Below are positions 15,702 to 24,667 of a stretch of 56,129 nucleotides of DNA, piece by piece; position 1 is the stretch's first letter, and each line of letters begins with the position of its first letter. Position numbers and translations under genes: made by a program. This DNA comes from Planctomycetota bacterium (lineage in GTDB: Bacteria > Planctomycetota > UBA8742 > JACQVU01 > JANLHZ01), in assembly GCA_024653775.1 (NCBI GenBank), contig JANLHZ010000046.1:1-56129 (forward strand). Reading direction: 5' to 3'. A model generated the notes under the pieces. The model did no database searches. It saw only the letters and a program-made list of their open reading frames with translations, and was not told the DNA's origin.

Positions 15702-16490
15702 GTGGATCAGACAGTAATCCTCAGCATTAAAAGGCAGGACGCGCCCGGTGCGTCGCCGCGGTGGGAGCAGTTCAGTGTGCCGCTGCGTCAGAACATGAAC
15801 GTCATTTCCGCGCTGCAGGAAGTCCAGCGCAACCCGGTGACGACGAACGGTGAGAGGGTCGCGCCAGTCGCGTGGGAATGTTCCTGCCTAGAGGAAGTCT
15901 GCGGCGCCTGTACGATGGTAATTGCGGGAAGGGTCCGTCAGGCCTGTTCGACGCTGCTTTCGAATCTCGATCTCACGCAGCCGGTTTCGATCGAGCCGAT
16001 GCGCAAGTTCCCGGTGGAGCGCGACCTCTGCGTAGACCGTTCGAAAATGTTCGAATCGCTGAAGCGCGTCCGCGCGTGGGTGGACATCGACGGCACTCAC
16101 GATCTCGGCCCCGGCCCGAGGATGGCTCCGGAGGATCAGCAGCGCGCATATCTCTTTGCGAGGTGCATGACGTGTGGCTGCTGCCTCGACGCGTGCCCGA
16201 ACGTCAACGAGGGATCGGATTTCATTGGCGCCGCGCCGCTCGGGCAGGCGTTTTTATTCAATATGCATCCGACGGGGAAGTACAAGAAGTCGGTTCGTCT
16301 CGCCGCGCTGATGGGTGACGGCGGAATCAGCGGCTGCGGCAACGCGCAGAACTGCGTCGAGGTGTGTCCGAAGGAGATTCCTCTCACCGACGCGATCGCC
16401 GCGCTTGGCTGGGATACCAACGTCCAGGCGGTCAAGAACGTGCTCACCTTCGTCAGCCACGGTTCCCATTCATCGGGTCCCGGAGGCTGA
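15702..16490 (+). CDS. sdhB: Succinate dehydrogenase/fumarate reductase iron-sulfur subunit
   Basis: SdhB passes electrons from the flavin subunit to quinone through three Fe-S centres. The 262-residue protein has the [2Fe-2S] site CSCLEEVCGACTMV...RQAC, the [4Fe-4S] site CMTCGCCLDACPNV and the C-terminal CGNAQNCVEVCPKEIPL. The wording, for example LEEVCGACTMVI and DGTHDLGPGPRM, resembles the Bacillus-type subunit. The start is GTG 15702 with GGGG six bases upstream. The usual neighbours sdhA and sdhC are absent: a cytochrome gene precedes it and a FapA-like gene follows. Confidence 0.94.
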   Translation: MDQTVILSIKRQDAPGASPRWEQFSVPLRQNMNVISALQEVQRNPVTTNGERVAPVAWECSCLEEVCGACTMVIAGRVRQACSTLLSNLDLTQPVSIEPMRKFPVERDLCVDRSKMFESLKRVRAWVDIDGTHDLGPGPRMAPEDQQRAYLFARCMTCGCCLDACPNVNEGSDFIGAAPLGQAFLFNMHPTGKYKKSVRLAALMGDGGISGCGNAQNCVEVCPKEIPLTDAIAALGWDTNVQAVKNVLTFVSHGSHSSGPGG

Positions 16491-16589
16491 TAACTTGTGT
16501 TTTCCGGCTCCTAAGCGCCACCGTTCTTGACTGAAAGAACGAGCCGAATATACAATGTCCGTTTTGATTCAAACCCTCAGGAAATATCT

Positions 16590-18074
16590 ATGACGGACGG
16601 GATTCGAAGAGCCAGCGTCGATATCAACAAACTCGTGCGAGTAGCGGAGTCGGAACAGAGCGGCAAGAGGCTGAGGCTTTGCTGCACTCCGGACAAACTT
16701 TTCGGCTATCTGTACATCAATCCTATCGCGAGGACGTTCGAGGTGAAGTTCGACGAGATCGAGGAGTTCGTCGGGAAGTGGGGAATCGTCTTTACGGCGG
16801 ACCTTCGCGAGAGCGTCGAGAATTTCGTTCGCGAGGTCAACGATCCCGCGTTCGACCCGACGACCCTTGAAGGAATGGACCCGATTCTGATCGCGGAAGG
16901 CGTCCGCGCGAAGGACGGTCAGGACGGTTACCTCGACTGGAACATCGATGTTCCGGTTCTCGGCGAAGTCAAGCTAAGCGAGGATTCCTCGGGAAAGGTT
17001 GACCTTCGCGAGTTGCACACCGTCTGCAACGTCCGCGCGGAGGATTATCTTGTTACGCTCCATCCGCCGACGATTCCGGAGGCGGGCGTGGACATTTTCG
17101 GAAAGACCATCGAAGGCAAGGTCGGCGAGCCGGTGAAGTTCAACCGCGGCAAGGGAATCACGGTCTCGCAGGACGGCGCGCAATTCTTCGCTGAAATCGA
17201 CGGCCACGTGCGCTTCGACGGAGTAAACGTCAGCGTCGATCCGATATTCGAGGTTCTGGGCGACGTCGACTTCAGCGTCGGAAACATCGATTATCACGGA
17301 GTCGTCAAGGTCCAGAAGGACGTTCTCGACGGCTTCGTAGTCAAGGCGAACGGAAACATCGAAGTCGGCGGAGTCGTGGGACATTCGGACGTCTACTCCC
17401 AGGCCGACGTCCTCATCCGCGGCGGCATCAACGGAACTCCGGACAAGAGCATTATCGCGGAAGGTTCGATTACCGCAAAGTACGCGACGAACGCGGTGAT
17501 CGAGTCCGGGATGGACGTCAACATTCTGACGCAGGTCACTAACTGCAAAATCATGGCGCGGGGATACATCAAGGCGCCGCAGGGAAGCGTCGTCGGCGGG
17601 AGGGCGGTCGCGCTGCTCGGAATGGAACTCGGCAACGTCGGCACCCAGGGCGGCACCCGCACGGAGATAATAATTTCGCTCGACGAATTCGAAACCGGCG
17701 AAGTCAAGGAAATCAACCAGCAGATCGATTCGATCAGCAGGAGTGTCGCTACGATCGAGACGAAGATCGGCCCGCTTCTGAAGGATCCCGCGAAACTTCA
17801 GGCGATGAACGCCAAACAGAAGGAGGTCGTCAAGGCCCTCGCGGAACAGCTTAGCAAGCACAAGGCGGAACTTCGTCAGCTCGAGGATCAGAAGGACGAC
17901 AAGCTCCGCGCGATGGCGGAATCCATGGGCGATGAGATCGTCATTACGAAGATGGTGTATCCGGGAACGTTCGTGATGATCGATGAATGCAAGCTCGAAT
18001 TCTCTGACCGCGTGATGGGACCGCTGAAACTCCGCCCGAACTACACGGATATGACGATCATCGTCGGAAGATGA
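16590..18074 (+). CDS. FapA-like (DUF342) protein
   Basis: The 494-residue protein fits the DUF342/FapA family: an N-terminal mixed region, then a long beta-helical core of repeated short strands (for example FVVKANGNIEVGGVVGHSDVYSQADVLIRGGI and GSITAKYATNAVIESGMDVNI), and a coiled-coil stretch EIKEINQQID...KQKEVVKALAEQLSKHKAELRQLEDQKDD near residues 375-440. FapA proteins are linked to polar surface structures or regulation; here the role is unknown. I choose ATG 16590, preceded by AGGAAA, over a TTG at 16527. It ends 17 bases from the convergent STAS-like gene. Confidence 0.85.
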   Translation: MTDGIRRASVDINKLVRVAESEQSGKRLRLCCTPDKLFGYLYINPIARTFEVKFDEIEEFVGKWGIVFTADLRESVENFVREVNDPAFDPTTLEGMDPILIAEGVRAKDGQDGYLDWNIDVPVLGEVKLSEDSSGKVDLRELHTVCNVRAEDYLVTLHPPTIPEAGVDIFGKTIEGKVGEPVKFNRGKGITVSQDGAQFFAEIDGHVRFDGVNVSVDPIFEVLGDVDFSVGNIDYHGVVKVQKDVLDGFVVKANGNIEVGGVVGHSDVYSQADVLIRGGINGTPDKSIIAEGSITAKYATNAVIESGMDVNILTQVTNCKIMARGYIKAPQGSVVGGRAVALLGMELGNVGTQGGTRTEIIISLDEFETGEVKEINQQIDSISRSVATIETKIGPLLKDPAKLQAMNAKQKEVVKALAEQLSKHKAELRQLEDQKDDKLRAMAESMGDEIVITKMVYPGTFVMIDECKLEFSDRVMGPLKLRPNYTDMTIIVGR

Positions 18075-18091
18075 TCGGGCGCTGACGAAGG

Positions 18092-18655
18092 TCAGAGATC
18101 GTCGATTTCCACGATCGCTTCCTCGGAGTCGATCTGCGCGATGAGATCGCCCTTGTACACGCCGCTTTCCTTGTCGAACTGAATCCGGAGGAACGCGAAA
18201 AATTCCGCGTCGTCCTCGTCGAATTCCAGCGCGACGTCGTCGTCCGGCGCCGGTAGCGGCGGCGCTTCGAGCAGGTCGCGGTCCTTGAAGTGCTCGTTCA
18301 CGTCGAGAAGAATCATGTACTCCTTGTCCGTCGCGAAGTTCACGTAAGGCGCGTAGAAGCTCTCGACCTTCCCGCTGCCGAGGAAGTCGGAAAGCAGGTT
18401 CGCCTGCTCGATGAACGCGTACGAGCACTTGCGATACGTTATATCGCAGCTTTCGCTGAGTTTTTTCGCGTAGTGCATCCACGCGTTGGCGCCGGTAGTG
18501 GTGTAGCGTTCGACCTTAGCGGTTTCGATTATGATCTTGCCGGAAAGTCCCGAGAAAATCCTCTCGACGTCCACGGCGCCGTCGACGACGCCTGAAACCA
18601 CGACGAGCGTGTAACCCTTTTTGTTAGTTCTATCGACTTTGAGCGCTGCATGCAT
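18092..18655 (-). CDS. STAS-like signalling protein
   Basis: A 187-residue protein whose first 110 residues look like a STAS-type fold: VVVSGVVDGAVDVERIFSGLSGKIIIETAKVERYTTTGANAWMHYAKKL, a strand-helix pattern typical of anti-sigma-factor antagonists that bind partners through an exposed loop. The C-terminal third is acidic (PAPDDDVALEFDEDDAEF, IDSEEAIVEIDDL). The conserved phospho-acceptor is not certain. It is encoded convergently with the FapA-like gene, and the two may both act in envelope or surface regulation, though that is only inferred from position. Confidence 0.65.
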   Translation of the reverse strand: MHAALKVDRTNKKGYTLVVVSGVVDGAVDVERIFSGLSGKIIIETAKVERYTTTGANAWMHYAKKLSESCDITYRKCSYAFIEQANLLSDFLGSGKVESFYAPYVNFATDKEYMILLDVNEHFKDRDLLEAPPLPAPDDDVALEFDEDDAEFFAFLRIQFDKESGVYKGDLIAQIDSEEAIVEIDDL

Positions 18656-18848
18656 GAATTTCGTCCCCCTGAATACGAGACGCTAACGATACATCCGCCG
18701 GAGTCCAATTCAACCCCGGACTCAGGTTTTGACGATGTTTGACGTTTGACGACTGAAACGAAACGACAGACCGGATGATTTCCCGAAAACAAAACCAGAA
18801 ATCAGCGCGCCGCGAGATTCCGAAGATGAAACTCCCGTTGGCACGAAC

Positions 18849-19274
18849 TTACGACATCGGGCAGCAGACCTCGCCGGTCGTGCTGTTCTCGATAGTCACC
18901 TCGTGCCGAATCCGGCTGAAGATGCGGTTCAAACGATCCTGAAGGATGAACCACACGACAGGCTGCAAAACGACCGTCAACCCCATAAGGAAGACTGGAA
19001 AGGCAAGGTGGTTCGAAACCATCCCGAGTTCGTCCTCGAGCCTGCGGATGCGTTTTGCGTAGATCACCGGCAGTATGAAAAACAGCCAGAGTCCGCCTGT
19101 CAGGACGATCAGGAAAAAATTTCCCCAGAAATTTCCCTTCGGCTCCCAGGGCATGGCTTCGTTCAGATCCGAGTTCATTTTTGCAAGCCAGATGAACAGC
19201 GGCAGCACCAGAATCGAAAGACACGCGCCGATGTACGGGTCTCTCAGTTTTCCGACTTTCAGATATGACGGCAT
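18849..19274 (-). CDS. Small multi-TM membrane protein (DUF4234-like)
   Basis: The 141-residue protein has three hydrophobic segments: YIGACLSILVLPLFIWLAK, FFLIVLTGGLWLFFILPVIYA and FPVFLMGLTVVLQPVVWFIL. The arrangement, a short loop with W and then an RR..E turn, recalls DUF4234 proteins. The tail ends STTGEVCCPMS with two Cys. It lies 13 bases after a small lipoprotein gene on the same strand and is probably cotranscribed with it. Function unknown. Confidence 0.75.
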   Translation of the reverse strand: MPSYLKVGKLRDPYIGACLSILVLPLFIWLAKMNSDLNEAMPWEPKGNFWGNFFLIVLTGGLWLFFILPVIYAKRIRRLEDELGMVSNHLAFPVFLMGLTVVLQPVVWFILQDRLNRIFSRIRHEVTIENSTTGEVCCPMS

Positions 19275-19287
19275 TTCATCTCCTTGA

Positions 19288-19536
19288 TCATTCTTCGCCA
19301 GTTTTTTCGGTTTCTTCGCTTCGAGCGCTCTCGATCCTTCCGCCGCTTCGATCTATGGACCTGCGGAGAAGGATAAGCTCGGTTTCCACGTCACGGAGCG
19401 CTTCTTCGTTTGCTTTCAGCGCGTCGATGACTTCGTCGATCTGCTCGGCGTTACCGCCCGCCGAAAAGATGCACGAAGGAAGAAAAAGTATCGCAATCAA
19501 CGTCGCAGCAAAAGGTGATAATACCTTCTTTAACAT
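19288..19536 (-). CDS. Small coiled-coil lipoprotein
   Basis: An 82-residue protein with a lipoprotein signal (IAILFLPSC at the lipobox) and then a helical, heptad-like stretch IDEVIDALKANEEALRDVETELILLRRSID likely to form a coiled coil, resembling Lpp-like or YbgF-like small lipoproteins only in general layout. The charged tail ends ETEKTGEE. It is the first gene of a two-gene unit with the membrane protein downstream. Function unknown. Confidence 0.72.
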   Translation of the reverse strand: MLKKVLSPFAATLIAILFLPSCIFSAGGNAEQIDEVIDALKANEEALRDVETELILLRRSIDRSGGRIESARSEETEKTGEE

Positions 19537-19960
19537 ATTCTTGAATTCCTTTCCATGGAAGTTCTCCCCTCATTGCCAGCAAACCGTGGACCGAACTTAA
19601 GTCGAATCTGATTCCAATGATACCGACTTCTGGCCCGGTGTAACAGGATCGATAGCCTGATTGTTAAAACGCTCGTTGACCAGGTTGGCAATCCTCTGCC
19701 TCGGTAAACCCGCCTTACATTTAAAAATGTCACGTTATTAGACCACTCATGATTCAAATTTGAATTAAATCTGAATCTATCACCGCTATATTTTATTGAA
19801 TTTAGTTTTATATTACGGAATTGTTTTTTGTCGTCTGTTTCCGCATCCTGCTGCAACGAACTCTGAGTGCTCCGAGGACGTCGAGCGTGGATACGAACCA
19901 TCGGGCGGAGTTTGCGCCGAGGTAATTGAAATTAACTTTAAGCGGACTGAAAATAACTTT
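19537..19960. other. 424-bp gene-free region
   Basis: No convincing gene is seen. The region is AT-rich in the middle and holds the perfect palindrome ATTCAAATTTGAAT at 19752-19765, which could be an operator or part of a divergent promoter, since the flanking genes point away from each other. No tRNA-like fold was recognised. Confidence 0.6.
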
Positions 19961-20842
19961 ATGCCCGCGATCATCAGCGTCAGTCGAAGAACCGATGTCC
20001 CAGCGTTCTACACGCCCTGGCTCATTCAGAGGGTGAAGGAAGGATTCGCGCAGGTCCGTCAGCCCTACACCGGCGAAATCTTCAACGTCTCGCTGAAACC
20101 CGAGGACGTCACGAATTTCGTCTTCTGGACGAGGAATCCCGCGTCGATTACAAACCACCTGAACTTTCTGGACAGCCTCGGCTACCGCTACTACTTCCAT
20201 GTGACGCTCGTCGGCTACCCGCGGGAAATCGAGACGAACACGCCGACGCTGGAATTCGCTCTGGACGCATTCAAACGACTTTCCGAGCGCGTCGGGAGCA
20301 CGAGGGTCATCTGGAGGTACGATCCGATCGTGCTTTCGAGCGCGACGCCTGAAGATTTCCACGTTCGGGTTTTCGAGAGGATTGCGGCTGAACTCTCCGG
20401 ATTCACTAAACGCTGCTACTTTTCATTCGTCGAGGTTTATCGAAAGACCGCTCGGAACCTCTCTGTGGCTACGAACGATCACGGAATCGAATTCTTTGCT
20501 GCGGACGTCGAGGCCAAAATTCGCCTGATTTCGAAGCTGGCGGAGATTGCCTCGTCACGCAGGATCGAAATGAGCACCTGCTGCGATCCGTTCCACGAAG
20601 GCACCTCGCTTGAAGGTTTCGTGACTAAGGCGGAGTGCGTATCGAACCTCCACACTGGCGCCGACGACGGGCCGCCGCGTTCGCCTTCGCGAAAGGACTG
20701 CAACTGCGTCAAAAGCTACGATATCGGCGCGTACGACACCTGTATCTTCGGCTGCCGATATTGCTACGCGACGACCAGCGAAGCTAAGGCTCGCGAGAAT
20801 TTCCGCATCCACGACCCGGCGTCTCCGATTCTGAAAACCTGA
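19961..20842 (+). CDS. DUF1848 family protein with Cys-rich C-terminus
   Basis: The 293-residue protein begins MPAIISVSRRTDVPAFYTPWLIQR and has the DUF1848 hallmarks FNVSLKPEDVTNFVFWTRNP, VTLVGYPREIE and RYDPIVLS. The C-terminus carries CNCVKSYDIGAYDTCIFGCRYCYAT; the CxxxCxxC spacing matches the radical-SAM cluster motif but sits at the C-terminus, as is usual for this family. The function is unknown in the literature I recall; a role in Fe-S radical chemistry is plausible. ATG 19961 is chosen because conservation begins there; upstream open frame is AT-rich and unlike protein. Confidence 0.85.
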   Translation: MPAIISVSRRTDVPAFYTPWLIQRVKEGFAQVRQPYTGEIFNVSLKPEDVTNFVFWTRNPASITNHLNFLDSLGYRYYFHVTLVGYPREIETNTPTLEFALDAFKRLSERVGSTRVIWRYDPIVLSSATPEDFHVRVFERIAAELSGFTKRCYFSFVEVYRKTARNLSVATNDHGIEFFAADVEAKIRLISKLAEIASSRRIEMSTCCDPFHEGTSLEGFVTKAECVSNLHTGADDGPPRSPSRKDCNCVKSYDIGAYDTCIFGCRYCYATTSEAKARENFRIHDPASPILKT

Positions 20843-20854
20843 CCATAGCGAGCT

Positions 20855-21199
20855 TCACTCGGCTTCGACGTTTTTTGCCGCGAGGTCCGCGGGCAGGAAG
20901 ATGAGCTGGCCTACCTGAAGTTTGGACGCGTCGTCGATTCGATTGATTTTGAGCACTTCCTCGACGACTCCCTGGCCCGCGGCTTCACCGTACTCCTCGC
21001 GGACGATTTTCGACACCGTGTCGCCCCGTCCGAGCGCGACGTACCGGCCTTCGCCCATCGGCACACGATCGTGCTGAGAAACGACGCGGTCGGAAATCAT
21101 ATCGCCCTGATCCCGAATCGGCATCCGGCAGCCCGCGAACAGGCTTGCCGACGAAAGAAGAGCGAAAAACGCGAACCGCCGGAACAAGGGGCTTTTCAT
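20855..21199 (-). CDS. LysM-domain lipoprotein
   Basis: The 114-residue protein (start MKSPLFRRF) has a lipoprotein signal ending LFAGC and a C-terminal LysM-like repeat: YVALGRGDTVSKIVREEYGE...VVEEVLKINRIDDASKLQVGQLIFLP. LysM domains bind peptidoglycan. An in-frame start 33 bases further upstream would add eleven residues. It follows the porin gene by 35 bases on the same strand, so the pair may link an outer-membrane protein to the wall. This is inference. Confidence 0.82.
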   Translation of the reverse strand: MKSPLFRRFAFFALLSSASLFAGCRMPIRDQGDMISDRVVSQHDRVPMGEGRYVALGRGDTVSKIVREEYGEAAGQGVVEEVLKINRIDDASKLQVGQLIFLPADLAAKNVEAE

Positions 21200-21234
21200 G
21201 GATTTTCGTTCCTGAGTCGATTCGAAAGCCATGT

Positions 21235-22623
21235 TCAGAAGCTGAACACGAATCCGAGGGAAGTTCTGGTGCTTTTGCCGCGGTCGGCTCCGTTGTCGTT
21301 TGGACCGATGTTGAGACCAGTGCCCGCCTTCGCGGCGACGAGTCCCGGAATCTGCGGCCTTCCGAACGCGTCGGTATGACCGCTTGCGTTCTTGTCGGTT
21401 TCATCGGTACGGAATTCCGCGCGGACCTCGAGATTGTTCGTCACGTTCCAGCCGACGAAAATCGTGTACTGGTCGAGCCTTTGAACCGTGCCCGTGAGGA
21501 AGCCGTCTTCGTCATCGAGGAACGCGTAACGAATGCCGGCGCTCACCGTGTTCAGTTCGCCGACGATCGCGCCGAGGTTGTATTTCGCGATCGCGGTGGC
21601 TCCATCGAATGAACCCTGCTGGTCGTGATGGTAAACAAGCTCGGGAACGTTCGCGTAGGTGTCTTCCCACGACTGACGTCCCATCAGGTATTCTGCCTGC
21701 AGGTCGAGTCCTTCAATCACCGGAATGTAGGTGTTTTTGAAGTTGTACTTCAGGATGAAGTTGTATCGCGAAGTTAGCTCGCCGGAAGGAACCATCGTCG
21801 GAATCGCGCTTCCCGACGCGAGGCTGCCCTGCGCGGTGTTCAGCGTGGTATCCGCGGTGGCTGGGTCGTCATTGCCCCAGAGTCCCGCGGCGGAGAAGCT
21901 GAAGTTTTCGAATGGAGTCAGCTCGAACTTTCCGCCCCACATTTTCGCGTCGTTGGTCTCGCGATTGATTTCCGCGCCGTTGATGTAGTACGCGTGAACG
22001 TTTATGAGCGCCGTCTCGAAGTGAAGTCCGACGCCGGTCATATAAAACGGCGTGGCGAGGTTGTGAACGTAGCCGTGGGACACGGTGGAGATGGCCGTCG
22101 AATCGTTCGACTCGAGACCCATGAAGCTGTCGTGACGTCCGAAGCTGAGACTTATGCGATCGATCGCGCCGGGGAGGAACTCGACGAGATCCGTCAGCGC
22201 GACGTCGATCATCGCCTGGCCGAGGCTCAGGTCGAAATTGCTCGATTCGTCGATGGACGCGTTCTCGCTCGGAACCTGCACCTGCGTGCCGCTCGGGAGC
22301 GTGACGGTCTCCGTGGTCGTGTTGCTCGTGCGGTCCCTTCCGAGAATGCGGAGGTCCAGATTCATCTGCGCTGCTTCGAGGTAATCCGTGGAAATCTGAA
22401 GTTCCGCCAGATCGATCGCGAATTCGTGGTCCCTGCCGATCTGGGTGTAATTATACTGCGCGTCGAGGAATCCGCCTATGTCGAAGGTGAGGTAGCCAAG
22501 GTCGTCAAGATACTCTCTCGAACTTTCCATGTTCGACGTAGCGGGTTTCGCGTTCGCGGCCTCTGCCATCGCGATAACGATCAGCCCGGTCGTCAGAATT
22601 CTGTGGAGGTTAATTCTAAGCAT
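21235..22623 (-). CDS. Outer-membrane beta-barrel porin
   Basis: A 462-residue protein with a signal peptide (TTGLIVIAMAEAANA) and a long run of amphipathic strands typical of porins (FDIGGFLDAQYNYTQIG, LDLQAEYLMGRQSWED, SAGIRYAFLDDE, TIFVGWNVTNNLEVRAEFR). The last residues SLGFVFSF end in Phe with alternating hydrophobic residues, the signal for assembly by the BAM complex. It resembles phosphate-selective or OprB-like barrels only in general. The LysM lipoprotein gene follows. Confidence 0.88.
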   Translation of the reverse strand: MLRINLHRILTTGLIVIAMAEAANAKPATSNMESSREYLDDLGYLTFDIGGFLDAQYNYTQIGRDHEFAIDLAELQISTDYLEAAQMNLDLRILGRDRTSNTTTETVTLPSGTQVQVPSENASIDESSNFDLSLGQAMIDVALTDLVEFLPGAIDRISLSFGRHDSFMGLESNDSTAISTVSHGYVHNLATPFYMTGVGLHFETALINVHAYYINGAEINRETNDAKMWGGKFELTPFENFSFSAAGLWGNDDPATADTTLNTAQGSLASGSAIPTMVPSGELTSRYNFILKYNFKNTYIPVIEGLDLQAEYLMGRQSWEDTYANVPELVYHHDQQGSFDGATAIAKYNLGAIVGELNTVSAGIRYAFLDDEDGFLTGTVQRLDQYTIFVGWNVTNNLEVRAEFRTDETDKNASGHTDAFGRPQIPGLVAAKAGTGLNIGPNDNGADRGKSTRTSLGFVFSF

Positions 22624-22748
22624 AAGTGCGTACTCCTTGGTCTAAGCACCAACTCGCGTTTGTCATCGAAGATTTTTAGCGTGGATTATGTTTCTCTAAT
22701 TTATGGCCCGATGTTCCGCGGGTCGCGGTTAGGGCATACGGCTTGTAG

Positions 22749-22797
22749 TTTTACGGTCTTTAGCGCCTTAAGGCGACCGTATAGTAAAATTTTTTTG
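22749..22797. terminator. Hairpin with T-run, possible terminator
   Basis: TTTTACGGTC and GACCGTATAGTAAAA can pair around the palindrome CGCCTTAAGGCG, and on the plus strand the hairpin is followed by TTTTTTT. Both flanking genes run on the minus strand, where the hairpin lies after the peptide-binding protein gene but is followed by AAAACTA, so it is not a standard terminator for that transcript. Confidence 0.45.
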
Positions 22798-22829
22798 ATC
22801 TTCGCGATCCTGCCCGGGAGATGGCGTGC

Positions 22830-24434
22830 TCACTTCGAATCGCCGTAATAAAGGTCCTCGAACCGATAATGAACCTGCGGATGAAATATGAATCCGTTCC
22901 AGCCGACGCGAACCGCGACAGTCTCCTTCGGGAATATCAGCGGAACCACCGGCACAAGCTCGTGAATTCGGGCCTGCGCGTCGAAATACAGCTTCGCACG
23001 CTTTTCGACGTCGGTCTCGAACCGCGCGTCCGAAAGCATCGAATCTAGAGCCTGATCCGAGATAAAAGACACGTTGTTCGCGCTTCCCTTGACCGCGTTC
23101 GCGCTATGAAACAACGTGTACAGAAAGTTGTCCGTATCCGGATAATCCGCGCCCCAGCCGAGCAGACACATCTGATGTTCGCCGTTCCGGACTTTCGGAA
23201 GATGCGTGTTGAAAGGATTCGCCTCGAGTTTCGCGCGGATTCCAACCTCCTCGAGCTGCGAGCGAATCCGTTCTGCCACCGCGCGGGGGTCGGGAATGTA
23301 GAACCGCGGCTCGGTCATATAAAGTAGCGTGGTTTCGAAGCCCTCCGGATAACCCGCCTCCGCAAGCAGCGCCTTAGCCTTTGCGACATCGTGCTCGTGA
23401 CTCTTAAGCGTATCGTTGAACCCGACGAACGACGAAGGCAGCGGCGTAGCGGATTCGATCGCGTTTCCGCCGTAAAGCTCGACGATCCTCGGCTTGTCGA
23501 GGGCATGCGCGACCGCTTCGCGGACCTTCGGATTCGAAAATATGCCGCTTTCGTGCTGGACGTTCATCGCAAGATAAAGCACTGCGAGAATCTCGGACTG
23601 CTCCACCTGACAATTCTCGTTCTCGCGAAGCCGAGGCATGTTCTGGTTGTCGATGCCGTCGAAGAAGTCAAGCTCCTCGTTCTCGAACGCGATCAGACGC
23701 GCCATATTATCGTCGATCGACTGGAAGATAAGCCGATCGAACTTCGGGGCGCCGCCCCAGTAGTCCTTGTTGGCCTGTAGAGTTATCGAATCGCCCGGCG
23801 ACCAGCTCTCGAAAATGAACGGCCCCGTTCCGACTGGATTCTGTGCGAGCCACGCCCCGTCGTGCTCTTCCGCCGCGTCCTTGCTGACGATGAATCCCGC
23901 GTAGCCGCTCAGCATCGTTAAAAACGGCACGAAACTTCGGTGAAGTGTGAACACGACTTCATACTCTCCGGTGACTTCGACGCTTTTCAGTATGTTCTCT
24001 TCGTTGTCCTGGAACTGCGCCGCGGTTAGCACGTGAAGTCCCTTTCTCTGCTGGTAGTCCGCGTTCATCAGTCGTTCTTCGAAGTTGTATCTGACAGCTT
24101 CCGCGTTGAAATATGAGCCGTCGTGGAACTTGACGCCTTCGCGTAGCGTGAATCTCCATCGTAATCCGGAATCGTCGAGCTTCTCCCAGCTTGTAGCGAG
24201 CGCGGGTTCGAGCGACAGGTCCTTTTCATTCAGACGGATCAGGCCGTCATAGATGCTGTACATAACCTTCACGGCTTCGCCGGAGTCGGTCTGGACCGGG
24301 TCGAGTTTGTCGGAATCCGCGCCCCTGCCGACGATAAGCGTTCCCGCGCGATCTCCCGGCCCGCAGCCGCCGCAGCCGGCAGACGTCACAACCGCGGCGA
24401 ATATCACGAAGACAAAGAAACATTTGTGGAGCAT
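22830..24434 (-). CDS. Peptide ABC transporter substrate-binding lipoprotein (SBP_bac_5)
   Basis: The 534-residue protein binds peptides or similar ligands for ABC import. It has a lipoprotein signal (VVTSAGC) and the family-5 pattern: SDKLDPVQTDSGEAVKVMYSIYDGLIRLNE, LEPALATSWEKLDD...WRFTLREGVKFHDGSYFNAEAVRYNFE, AKALLAEAGYPEGFETTLLY, GWGADYPDTDNFLYTLFH. The length is normal for DppA/OppA. The start is ATG 24434; an upstream in-frame start at 24458 adds eight residues. The permease and ATPase genes are not nearby. Confidence 0.93.
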   Translation of the reverse strand: MLHKCFFVFVIFAAVVTSAGCGGCGPGDRAGTLIVGRGADSDKLDPVQTDSGEAVKVMYSIYDGLIRLNEKDLSLEPALATSWEKLDDSGLRWRFTLREGVKFHDGSYFNAEAVRYNFEERLMNADYQQRKGLHVLTAAQFQDNEENILKSVEVTGEYEVVFTLHRSFVPFLTMLSGYAGFIVSKDAAEEHDGAWLAQNPVGTGPFIFESWSPGDSITLQANKDYWGGAPKFDRLIFQSIDDNMARLIAFENEELDFFDGIDNQNMPRLRENENCQVEQSEILAVLYLAMNVQHESGIFSNPKVREAVAHALDKPRIVELYGGNAIESATPLPSSFVGFNDTLKSHEHDVAKAKALLAEAGYPEGFETTLLYMTEPRFYIPDPRAVAERIRSQLEEVGIRAKLEANPFNTHLPKVRNGEHQMCLLGWGADYPDTDNFLYTLFHSANAVKGSANNVSFISDQALDSMLSDARFETDVEKRAKLYFDAQARIHELVPVVPLIFPKETVAVRVGWNGFIFHPQVHYRFEDLYYGDSK

Positions 24435-24565
24435 GGCCTGTGTTACCCGAAATTCCATTTTTGATTTTCGATAGTGGTGAACTCCAAGTTTATCGGCTGC
24501 GAACGAAACAAAGAAGTCAAAACTTGATTTGCGAGAACTCGCGAATTCAATAGATGACTCTTTTT

Positions 24566-24600
24566 GTCGAGTCTAATTTGGAGTCCAAGTTGGACTCGAC
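24566..24600. repeat. Inverted repeat, possible hairpin
   Basis: GTCGAGTC (24566-24573) and GACTCGAC (24593-24600) pair around an inner AATTTGG/CCAAGTT stem. A smaller hairpin, GCGAGAACTCGC, lies just before it at 24532-24543. It is in the 233-bp gap between coaC and the binding-protein gene, both on the minus strand, so a role in ending the binding-protein leader or coaC read-in is unclear. Confidence 0.6.
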
Positions 24601-24667
24601 GTTTTGAGCAATACAAACCGAGTCCCCCTGAAATGAATCCCGGAAATCGGTTGAATCATTCTCCCGA

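Noticed and set aside
19537-19960. tRNA gene in the AT-rich gap
   Set aside because: No cloverleaf with a T-loop GTTCGA-like sequence could be placed.
24566-24600. Standard Rho-independent terminator
   Set aside because: The hairpin has no U-run on the minus strand, where the flanking genes lie.
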